A stretch of 5,188 bases of DNA from Pseudomonadota bacterium (GTDB taxonomy: Bacteria; Pseudomonadota; Alphaproteobacteria; Kiloniellales; J153). The position numbers and the translations under genes are program-made. The stretch covers positions 1-5,188 of the forward strand of contig JACZWN010000217.1 in NCBI GenBank assembly GCA_022572105.1, given 5' to 3'. The notes beneath the pieces are model-generated. The model was not told where the DNA came from, made no database searches, and saw nothing but the letters and a program-made list of their open reading frames with translations. This document shows, one piece after another, positions 1 to 5,188 of this stretch. How positions within the stretch are numbered: position 1 is the first letter of the stretch; each line of letters opens with the position of its first letter.

Positions 1-102
1 GCGCATGGCTTGCGATGCCGTGCATCGCTACGCCACGCGCTCCTGGCCGAAAACCTTGGGAAACCGTCTCTATGGGTCATTATCAACGCTCCTTGGTATA
101 AG
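1..102 (+). repeat. Left copy of a ~100-bp dispersed/inverted repeat, upstream of the transporter genes
   Basis: Bases 1-102 match the reverse complement of 5070-5171 at 93 of 102 positions with no gaps. Differences are at 8, 20, 29, 30, 53, 87, 89, 90 and 92; the longest identical run is 54-86. It contains a perfect 7-bp stem with a 3-nt loop (GCGATGC, 12-18; GCATCGC, 22-28). It also contains a 4-bp stem GCCA/TGGC (32-35 with 44-47) and a weaker TTATCAA/TTG-ATAA stem (80-86 with 93-101, 2-nt bulge). The copy ends 83 nt before the first permease start and may continue beyond the left edge of the window. It could be a dispersed intergenic repeat, a mobile promoter or leader, or a structured RNA element. 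The repeat itself is certain; its function is unknown. Confidence 0.9.
56..83 (+). promoter_or_regulatory. Possible sigma-70-type promoter inside the left repeat
   Basis: A TTGGGA box (56-61) and a CATTAT box (78-83) are separated by 16 bp, each matching 4 of 6 positions of the housekeeping consensus. Both boxes lie in the longest run conserved between the two repeat copies, and each copy is followed by a gene. A second -10-like TATAAG (97-102) is also conserved but has no good -35 partner. This is a weak pattern match, and alphaproteobacterial promoters are hard to call by eye. Confidence 0.2.
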
Positions 103-170
103 CCGCCCGTGGGCGCACGAGGTCGGCTATTGCGATGCGGATTCTGGCATCCCCGGGGCGGGCGAGGACG

Positions 171-175
171 GGAGG
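171..175 (+). promoter_or_regulatory. Shine-Dalgarno for the first permease
   Basis: GGAGG lies 10 nt before the GTG at 186. It supports the GTG start over the first in-frame ATG (219), which would remove the beginning of the first membrane helix. Confidence 0.7.
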
Positions 176-185
176 CGGCTAGACC

Positions 186-1184
186 GTGCTGACCCACATC
201 GTCCAACGCCTGCTGATCATGATCCCGACGCTGCTCGCGATCAGCCTGATCATCTTCGTCATCATCCAACTGCCCCCCGGCGACTACTTCGAGAGCATGA
301 TCGCCGAGATCGAGGGGCGGGGTGAAACCGTCGATAAGGAACTGATCGCGTTCTTGAAGCACCAATATGGCTTCGACCGGCCGATGTGGGAGCAATACCT
401 GGTCTGGGTCTGGGGCCTCGTGCGGGGCGACATGGGCTACTCCTTCGAGTTCGAGCTGCCGGTCAACGAGGTCGTCGGCGACCGGCTCTACCTGACCGCG
501 CTGGTGTCGTTTGTGACCATCTTGTTCACCTGGGCCATAGCGTTTCCGATCGGCCTCTATTCGGCGGCCCGGCAATACAGCTGGGGCGACTACACGCTGA
601 CCTTCCTCGGCTTCATCGGCCTGGCGACGCCCAACTTCCTGCTGGCGCTGGTCCTGCTCTACGTCGCCAACGTCATGTTCGGCACCTCGATCGGCGGGCT
701 CATGGACCCCGAATACATCGACCAGGCCTGGACCTGGGCCAAGTTGGGCTCGGTGCTCGAGCATATCTGGATCCCGGTGATCGTGATCGGCACCTCGGGC
801 ACCGCCGGCATGATCCGGCGCCTGCGCGCCAATCTGCTGGACGAGCTCGAGAAGCAGTACGTCGTGACCGGGCGCGCCAAGGGCCTGCATCCGCTCAAGC
901 TGCTGCTCAAGTACCCGTTCCGGCTCGCGGTCAACTTCTTCATCGCCGACATCGGCAGCCTGCTGCCGAGCATCATCTCGGGCGCCGCCGTGGTCGAGAT
1001 CGTGCTGTCGCTGCCGACCACCGGGCCCATGCTCCTGACCGCGCTGAAAAGTCAGGACATGTACCTGGCCGGGTCGTTCCTCATGTTCCTGGCCTTCCTG
1101 ACCGTGATCGGCGTGCTCGTCTCGGACCTGGCGCTAGCCATGCTCGACCCGCGCATCCGGCTCCAAGGGGGGGCGACGCGATGA
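186..1184 (+). CDS. ABC transporter permease, DppB/OppB type (332 aa)
   Basis: This is an inner-membrane permease subunit of a peptide/nickel/opine-class ABC importer (binding-protein-dependent transport inner membrane component family). Visible hydrophobic segments are at about residues 8-29, 101-127, 137-165, 192-210, 250-275 and 295-320, the usual six-helix layout. After helix 1 there is an extracytoplasmic stretch with the DppB-like RGDMGYSF (80-87). The cytoplasmic ATPase-contact (EAA-type) loop is at about 224-246, with the RAKGL core at 230-234. The C-terminus ends in the family-typical LDPRIRLQ. Length is normal for DppB/OppB. The GTG start is chosen for its Shine-Dalgarno and because it gives a standard N-terminus. 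The stop overlaps the next permease start (ATGA), implying translational coupling. The substrate cannot be read from the sequence, and no ATPase or solute-binding gene is in the window. Confidence 0.93.
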   Translation: MLTHIVQRLLIMIPTLLAISLIIFVIIQLPPGDYFESMIAEIEGRGETVDKELIAFLKHQYGFDRPMWEQYLVWVWGLVRGDMGYSFEFELPVNEVVGDRLYLTALVSFVTILFTWAIAFPIGLYSAARQYSWGDYTLTFLGFIGLATPNFLLALVLLYVANVMFGTSIGGLMDPEYIDQAWTWAKLGSVLEHIWIPVIVIGTSGTAGMIRRLRANLLDELEKQYVVTGRAKGLHPLKLLLKYPFRLAVNFFIADIGSLLPSIISGAAVVEIVLSLPTTGPMLLTALKSQDMYLAGSFLMFLAFLTVIGVLVSDLALAMLDPRIRLQGGATR

Positions 1185-2359
1185 CGCCGCCGAGCGACAC
1201 CGCGGCCGGCCGGCGCATCGAGCACTTCGTCTCGAGCGAGCCCTTCGACCCCTATTCGATCGAGCGGCTGACGCCGGAACAGGAGCGCTATTACTTGGCG
1301 TCCCAGTGGCAACTCATGTGGTGGAAGCTGCGCCACCACCGGGTCGCCGTCTTCAGCGGGCTGGTGCTGCTGGTCATGTACGGCACGATCATGATCAGCG
1401 AGTGGATCGCGCCCTACAACCTGCACGCCCAGCACACCGACTACATCTATGCCCCGCCCCAGGCGGTGCACCTGTTCCACGAGGGCGAGTTCGTCGGGCC
1501 ATTCGTCTACGGCTGGTCGTTCCGCCTCAACATGGAAACCCTTCAGCGCGAGTACACGCAGGACCCGAGCCAGATCCATCCGATCCGCTTCTTCTGCCTC
1601 GGCGACGAGTACGAGTTCTGGGGCTTCGCGCCGATGCGTTTCCACCTGATGTGTCCGGCCGAGGAGGGGACGCTGTTCCTGCTCGGCACCGACCGGCTCG
1701 GCCGGGACATGTTCTCGCGCATCATCTACGGCGCGCGCATCTCGCTCACCGTCGGGCTGATCGGCATCTCGATCAGCTTCTCCCTCGGCCTGTCCATCGG
1801 CGGCGTCGCCGGTTATTACGGCGGCACCATCGACGTCATCATCCAGCGGATCATCGAGATCTTCCGCTCGTTCCCGGAGATTCCGCTGTGGATGGCGCTC
1901 TCGGCGATCCTGCCGGTGAACTGGAGCCCGGTGCTGATCTACTTCGGCATCACCGGCATCCTCGGCCTCTTGGATTGGACCGGCTTGGCGCGCGCGGTGC
2001 GCTCCAAGCTACTCGCACTGCGCGAAGAGGATTACTGCACCGCGGCGCTCTTGATGGGCGCCTCGCCGCGGCGGATCATCGCGCGCCACCTCATGCCCGG
2101 CTTCATGAGCCACCTGATCGCCTCGGCGACGATTTCGATCCCGACCATGATCCTGGGCGAGACCGCGCTCAGCTTCCTGGGGCTGGGCTTGCGCCCGCCG
2201 ATCACCAGTTGGGGCGTGCTGCTCAACGAGGCGCAGAACATCAACGTGGTCGCGCTCTATCCCTGGCTCATGCTGCCGGTCATCCCGGTGATCGTGTTGA
2301 TCCTCGCCTTCAACTTCTTCGGCGACGGCCTGCGCGACGCCGCCGATCCGTATAAATAG
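1181..2359 (+). CDS. ABC transporter permease, DppC/OppC type (392 aa)
   Basis: This is the second membrane subunit, pairing with the upstream DppB-type permease. It has an N-terminal cytoplasmic arm (1-54, OppC_N-like) and helix 1 at about 55-75. The DppC hallmark LGTDRLGRDMFSRIIYGAR is at 168-186, and further helices are at about 187-212, 234-270, 311-336 and 360-382. The EAA-type loop EEDYCTAALLMGAS is at 282-295. GETALSFLGLGL (326-337) and the terminal GDGLRDAADPYK are typical of the family. It is longer than common DppC proteins (about 300 aa) because about 90 residues (76-165) sit between helix 1 and the core, probably outside the membrane. Cys139 and Cys158 in that insert could form a disulfide. 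The ATG at 1181 overlaps the previous stop by 4 nt and is preceded by a G-rich AAGGGGGGG (1165-1173). The open frame continues upstream of this ATG, but that part is antisense-quality sequence inside the first permease gene. Confidence 0.93.
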   Translation: MTPPSDTAAGRRIEHFVSSEPFDPYSIERLTPEQERYYLASQWQLMWWKLRHHRVAVFSGLVLLVMYGTIMISEWIAPYNLHAQHTDYIYAPPQAVHLFHEGEFVGPFVYGWSFRLNMETLQREYTQDPSQIHPIRFFCLGDEYEFWGFAPMRFHLMCPAEEGTLFLLGTDRLGRDMFSRIIYGARISLTVGLIGISISFSLGLSIGGVAGYYGGTIDVIIQRIIEIFRSFPEIPLWMALSAILPVNWSPVLIYFGITGILGLLDWTGLARAVRSKLLALREEDYCTAALLMGASPRRIIARHLMPGFMSHLIASATISIPTMILGETALSFLGLGLRPPITSWGVLLNEAQNINVVALYPWLMLPVIPVIVLILAFNFFGDGLRDAADPYK

Positions 2360-2501
2360 GCGAATCGAAGCGGCCTCGATTGCGGCCCGGGCTGGCCGAA
2401 AGCCGCCGCCTCGGCTATCAAGGGAGGCGCCGGTCGTGCGCCGTGCCTTCGCGCGGCGGGGCGACGCAACGAGGTCGTGGCTTCAAGGCAGGGAGGAAAC
2501 C
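2360..2501 (+). other. Spacer between permease and aldolase genes
   Basis: These 142 nt contain no convincing gene or terminator with a T-run. There is an upstream AGGGAGG (2421-2427) 8 nt before an in-frame GTG at 2436, which would add 22 residues to the aldolase. The segment could hold a separate promoter for the aldolase, but no clear -35/-10 pair is visible, so read-through from the permease genes is equally possible. Confidence 0.4.
2490..2496 (+). promoter_or_regulatory. Shine-Dalgarno that sets the aldolase start
   Basis: AGGGAGG ends 5 nt before the GTG at 2502. The protein starting there opens with MRANRLREIW, the usual N-terminus of this aldolase family, so this start is preferred to the in-frame GTG at 2436. 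Confidence 0.7.
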
Positions 2502-3308
2502 GTGAGAGCGAACAGGCTGCGCGAGATTTGGCGTCGGGGCGGCGCCGCGGTCAACGGCTGGCTGGCGATCCCGAGCGGCGTCTCGGCCGAGGCCATGGCC
2601 CACCAGGGCTGGGATTCGCTGACCATCGACATGCAGCACGGGCTGGTCGACTACGCCAGCGCGGTGCCCATGCTCCAGGGCATTTCGACCACCGAAACGG
2701 TGCCCTTGGCACGCGTGCCCTGGCTCGAGCCGGGGATCATCATGAAGGCGCTGGATGCCGGCGCCTACGGCATCATCTGCCCCATGGTGAACACGCGCGC
2801 GGACGCCGAGAAGTTCGTCGGCGCCTGCCGCTACGCGCCCGATGGCTACCGCAGCTTCGGGCCGACCCGGGCGCTGCTTTACGCCGGCGCCGACTATCCG
2901 GAGCACGCCAACGAGACCGTGCTCGCGATTGCCATGATCGAGACCCGGGCGGCGCTCGACAATCTGGAGGCGATCGTGAGCACGCCGGGCCTGGACGGGG
3001 TCTACATCGGGCCCGCGGACCTGGCGCTCTCGCTCGGCCACAAACCCAAGTTCGACCACACCGAGCCGGAGCTCCTGGAGCCGATCGAGCGCATCCTGAA
3101 CGCCGCCAAGGCGCACGGGGTCATGCCCGGCATCCACTGTGGCTCGGCCGCCTACGCCAAGCGCATGATCGACCTCGGCTTCCAGTTGGTGACGCTGTTG
3201 TCCGACCAGCGCCTGCTGGTCGCCGCCGCCAAGGGCATCGTCGACGACCTGCGCGGCCTGGGCGTGGAGGGCGCCGAAAGCGCACCATCGGAGACCGGCC
3301 CCTACTGA
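2502..3308 (+). CDS. HpcH/HpaI-family class II aldolase (268 aa)
   Basis: This is a cytoplasmic, divalent-metal-dependent aldolase of the HpcH/HpaI family. Known members cleave 4-hydroxy-2-oxo acids such as 4-hydroxy-2-oxoheptane-1,7-dioate to pyruvate plus an aldehyde; the true substrate here is not known. By manual comparison with E. coli HpaI, the active-site residues are present. His46 in IDMQHG is the catalytic histidine, Arg71 in LARVPW binds substrate carboxylate, and Asp85 is in MKALDAGAYG. Glu147 in AMIET and Asp173 in YIGPADLALSLG are the metal ligands. GPADLALSLG and the family-typical YRSFGP (116-121) add support. The length is normal, apart from a tail of about 15 residues after the last helix. 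The gene is co-directional with the permeases 142 nt upstream, so the substrate may be linked to the imported compound, but this rests on position alone. Related CoA-dependent lyases (CitE type) are less likely because the spacing of these motifs fits HpaI. Confidence 0.9.
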   Translation: MRANRLREIWRRGGAAVNGWLAIPSGVSAEAMAHQGWDSLTIDMQHGLVDYASAVPMLQGISTTETVPLARVPWLEPGIIMKALDAGAYGIICPMVNTRADAEKFVGACRYAPDGYRSFGPTRALLYAGADYPEHANETVLAIAMIETRAALDNLEAIVSTPGLDGVYIGPADLALSLGHKPKFDHTEPELLEPIERILNAAKAHGVMPGIHCGSAAYAKRMIDLGFQLVTLLSDQRLLVAAAKGIVDDLRGLGVEGAESAPSETGPY

Positions 3309-3345
3309 GCCGAGCCGTCGCCGGTGCCCCGATGCGGCAACGCAA

Positions 3346-3386
3346 GACCTGACCCCGACTAAAACAATTCTAAATGGGGTCAGGTC
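3346..3386. repeat. REP-like palindrome between converging genes
   Basis: A perfect 11-bp inverted repeat, GACCTGACCCC (3346-3356) and GGGGTCAGGTC (3376-3386), encloses a 19-nt AT-rich loop. The arms resemble the GACCTGACCCC/GGGGTCAGGTC palindromes often seen beside RAYT (IS200-like Y1) transposases in proteobacteria; that resemblance is from memory. It starts 37 nt after the aldolase stop. It could slow or end transcription from either side, but no T-run follows either arm, so it is not a standard intrinsic terminator. Confidence 0.8.
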
Positions 3387-3644
3387 GGCTTGGCCGAGCT
3401 GTCCACTTATCCACAGGCCTGCGGCGGGCCGGGTCGAGATTTCCCTGAACGAGCAAATTCACGCCATCAAAACCGCGCTGGAGGTCCGTATCAACGAGAC
3501 TTGGTTTCAAATGTCCGGCATGGCCGCGTCGCACGGGCGCCACCGATAGGTCGCCGGAACCCATGGCTGCCGCTTGTTCCGGGGCAGCGGTCCTTGGTTT
3601 TCGATCGATGCGGGCGAGAACGGCCCGGCGGTTCATACCGAGGA
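3387..3644. other. Non-genic spacer with a possible degraded coding fragment
   Basis: This is the rest of the 336-nt gap between the converging aldolase and dehydrogenase genes. Part of it is less GC-rich than the neighbours (38 of 78 bases are G or C at 3436-3513 by hand count). In the plus frame ending at the TAG at 3547-3549, residues such as ISLNEQIHAIKTALEVRI read like a helical protein segment. There is no credible start codon or Shine-Dalgarno for it, and the frame simply runs in from the palindrome. It may be a scrap of a lost gene or mobile element; the family is not recognised. Past 3550 nothing coding-like is visible. Confidence 0.3.
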
Positions 3645-5030
3645 TCAGGTCTCCGCGAGCAGCTTTTCCGCCAGCGCCTTCTTGGCGTCCTTGTCGAGCT
3701 TCTTGATCTCGTTGGAGAGCACCCGCTCGTTGACCGCCTGGTTCCAGTAGTCGAGGGAATCGAAGCCGAGCAGCGCGTACTTGCCGACGAACTGGCGCAG
3801 CACCTCGTTGGTCGGCCCCATGACCCAGCCGGCCTTGCCGTCGCGCAGGTAGCGCTCGATGCCGAGCGCCGGCTTGTAGCCGGTGCCGCCGCAGGCGTGC
3901 AGCATCTTGTCCGAGACGTGGGTGACGTTCTTGGCGGCGCAGAACTTGACCTGCCACATCCAGGGCAGGTAGTCGGCGCGCGGCAGCACCGAGGCGTCCT
4001 CGTGGATCGACCAGTCGCAGCCGCCGGTCGCGTCGTCCATGGCCTTGGCCATCTGGAAGGTGAAGGCGCGCGAGGTGTTGGTGTCGATGATCGCCTCGCC
4101 GACGTAGTCCTGGATGGTCGGGTAGTCGCACACCCGCAAGCCCACATCGACGTGCTTCTTGCGCGTGGTGTGTGCCTTGGTGATGTCGATCATGGCCATG
4201 GCGATGCCGTTCCAGCACGACGAGGAGCAAAGCAGGAAGAAGGGGTCGACCGCCTCGTCGTTGGAGTCGGCGCCGTCGCCGACCGCGCCGATCAGGCGGT
4301 TCTCGGGGATGACCAGGTTGTTGACCTTGATCGGGCCGGACTGGTTGCCGCGCAGGCCCATGCCGTCCCAGCTCGCCGGGTCCGCCTCGATCTCGTCGCC
4401 CAGGATCAGGAAGCACGACAGGTTCGAGTAGTCGCCGGCGAAGTCGGGGCTGGTGGTCTGCACCACGTACCAGTCGGCGAAGCCGCCCGAGGTCGTCCAG
4501 GAGGCCTTCTTGGACACCTTCCAGCCCTCGTCCACGCGCTCGGCCGAGGACGAGATCGGATACCAGAAGTGGGAGCCGGTCTCGGGGTCGGAATACGACA
4601 GCGTGCCGACCAGGCAGTCGGTGTCGATCCGGCGCATGATGTCCTGGATCGCCTCGTTGCCGTGATGGCGCAGCATCGCGGCCGCCACCGCGCTCAGGTG
4701 CATGGTGTAGCACATGGCCGTGCTCGGGCAGCCGTAGCGCGCGATGGTCTCGACCGCCATGGCCGCGCAGACATGGTCCTGGCCCATGCCGCCCAATTCC
4801 TTGGAGACCAGAAGGCCGAGGAAGCCGTTCTCGGCGAGCAGCCGGAAGTTTTCGCGCGGGAACAGCAGCTGCTTGTCGCTCTCGACCGCGTTGTCGCGCA
4901 TGTTCGACTGGCACAGGTCGATCAGCGTGCTCTGCAACGCCCGCTGCTCGGGCGTGAGCAGCCACTGCGGATCGAAGTCGTAGCCGAGACCCCAGAACTC
5001 CTCGCCGCCCCACATCTTGGTGTCACTCAT
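3645..5030 (-). CDS. Acyl-CoA-dehydrogenase-like flavoprotein lacking the usual catalytic Glu (461 aa)
   Basis: This cytoplasmic protein has the acyl-CoA dehydrogenase fold: a helical N-domain (about 26-130), a beta middle domain (about 138-245) and a C-terminal helical domain (about 262-425). SYSDPETGS (145-153) replaces the usual TEPGAGSD motif, and WTTSGGFADWYVV (178-190) matches the flavin-contacting WxTxG.AD region. GGTGYKPALGIERYLRD (381-397) is the typical FAD/dimer motif. At the position of the MCAD catalytic Glu (YEGT) the sequence is MGPTNEV, with Gly405. The alternative helix-G site used by isovaleryl-CoA dehydrogenase also appears to lack Glu (about Phe265). Ordinary alpha,beta-dehydrogenation is therefore uncertain. 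It is longer than typical members (about 380-400 aa) because of an N-terminal arm, a loop near 250-262 and extra residues near 333-355. The ATG at 5030 follows AGGGGG (5041-5036) by 5 nt; the frame stays open upstream into the repeat but is not credible as protein there. The gene is monocistronic in view and convergent with the aldolase. Confidence 0.88.
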   Translation of the reverse strand: MSDTKMWGGEEFWGLGYDFDPQWLLTPEQRALQSTLIDLCQSNMRDNAVESDKQLLFPRENFRLLAENGFLGLLVSKELGGMGQDHVCAAMAVETIARYGCPSTAMCYTMHLSAVAAAMLRHHGNEAIQDIMRRIDTDCLVGTLSYSDPETGSHFWYPISSSAERVDEGWKVSKKASWTTSGGFADWYVVQTTSPDFAGDYSNLSCFLILGDEIEADPASWDGMGLRGNQSGPIKVNNLVIPENRLIGAVGDGADSNDEAVDPFFLLCSSSCWNGIAMAMIDITKAHTTRKKHVDVGLRVCDYPTIQDYVGEAIIDTNTSRAFTFQMAKAMDDATGGCDWSIHEDASVLPRADYLPWMWQVKFCAAKNVTHVSDKMLHACGGTGYKPALGIERYLRDGKAGWVMGPTNEVLRQFVGKYALLGFDSLDYWNQAVNERVLSNEIKKLDKDAKKALAEKLLAET

Positions 5031-5069
5031 CGTCGCCCCCTGCTCGTCTTGGCCGGTGATGTCGCGGCC

Positions 5070-5171
5070 CTTATACCAAAGGTCCTTGATAATGACCCAT
5101 AGAGACGGTTTCCCAAGGCTTTCGGCCAGGAGCGCGTGGCGCGGCGATGCAAGGCATCGCAAGGCATGCGC
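5070..5171 (-). repeat. Right copy of the ~100-bp repeat, inverted, upstream of the dehydrogenase gene
   Basis: This is the reverse-complement partner of bases 1-102 (93/102 identical, no gaps). It lies 39 nt before the dehydrogenase ATG, in the same orientation relative to its gene as the left copy. The perfect 7-bp stem (5160-5154 with 5150-5144) is kept, with loop CTT instead of CGT. The TTATCAA/TTG-ATAA stem (5092-5086 with 5079-5071) is also kept while its loop differs at four positions. This copy also has a short direct duplication of ATGCCTTGC. Bases 5172-5188 cannot be compared because the left copy reaches the window edge. Confidence 0.9.
5089..5116 (-). promoter_or_regulatory. Possible sigma-70-type promoter inside the right repeat
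   Basis: The same TTGGGA (5116-5111), 16-bp spacer and CATTAT (5094-5089) occur here as in the left repeat copy, pointing toward the dehydrogenase gene 59 nt further on. The match to consensus is modest, and support comes mainly from conservation between copies and from position. Confidence 0.2.
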
Positions 5172-5188
5172 GACGCCGTCCGAAAGCC

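Noticed and set aside
10..192. Small open frame through the left repeat, with a matching peptide in the right repeat (5162-5031)
   Set aside because: The two peptides look alike only because the DNA is repeated: all six differing codons are nonsynonymous, there is no Shine-Dalgarno, and starts would be TTG. A conserved leader peptide is not supported.
386..1180. Upstream in-frame extension of the second permease
   Set aside because: It overlaps the first permease gene in another frame and gives low-complexity Arg/Pro-rich sequence; the ATG at 1181 with the ATGA overlap is the natural start.
2392..2404. 13-nt match (CTGGCCGAAAGCC) to the right repeat copy
   Set aside because: The match does not extend on either side and contains none of the hairpin stems; in GC-rich sequence a chance match of this length is possible.
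3407..3415. TTATCCACA, a perfect DnaA-box match
   Set aside because: It is a single box, with no cluster, AT-rich unwinding region or replication genes nearby; one 9-mer is weak evidence for an origin.
3611..3627. CGGGC/GCCCG hairpin just past the dehydrogenase stop, as a terminator
   Set aside because: The stem is only 5 bp and no T-run follows on the minus strand.
3390..5102. 570-codon open frame on the plus strand
   Set aside because: It is entirely antisense to the dehydrogenase gene, whose motifs are clear. The translation is Arg/Val/Ala/Gly-rich with no recognisable domain, a common artefact of high-GC codon usage.

Overview
The window is GC-rich bacterial DNA with Shine-Dalgarno-led GTG and ATG starts and tightly packed genes. 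Its protein families fit a proteobacterium, most likely an alphaproteobacterium. That assignment is inference; no rRNA, tRNA or taxonomic marker gene is present.

Layout. Bases 1-102 are one copy of a repeat of about 100 bp. It is followed by an 83-nt leader and then a rightward gene set. That set is a DppB/OppB-type ABC transporter permease (186-1184), a DppC/OppC-type permease overlapping it by 4 nt (1181-2359), and, after 142 nt, an HpcH/HpaI-family class II aldolase (2502-3308). Bases 3309-3644 are a non-genic spacer between converging genes. The spacer holds a perfect 11-bp inverted repeat resembling REP/RAYT-associated palindromes, then a lower-GC stretch that may be a fragment of a lost gene. 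On the minus strand, 5030-3645 encodes an acyl-CoA-dehydrogenase-like flavoprotein of 461 aa. Upstream of it, at 5171-5070, lies a second copy of the 102-bp repeat in inverted orientation, so each copy points into the gene it precedes.

How the parts may work together. The two permeases would form the membrane channel of a peptide/opine/oligosaccharide-class ABC importer, but no ATPase or solute-binding protein is in view. The aldolase would cleave (or form) a 4-hydroxy-2-oxo acid using a divalent metal. The acyl-CoA-dehydrogenase-like protein would act on an acyl-CoA or related substrate with FAD. A link between import and catabolism of an organic acid is plausible from proximity only.

Most interesting points. 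(1) The same 102-bp element (93/102 identical) heads both converging transcription units. Its two copies keep the stems of short hairpins while differing in the loops, and all six codons that differ in its open frame change the amino acid. This points to a DNA- or RNA-level element rather than a coding one. (2) The acyl-CoA-dehydrogenase homologue lacks the catalytic glutamate at both positions where the family normally has it. (3) A REP-like palindrome and a lower-GC fragment lie between the converging genes.
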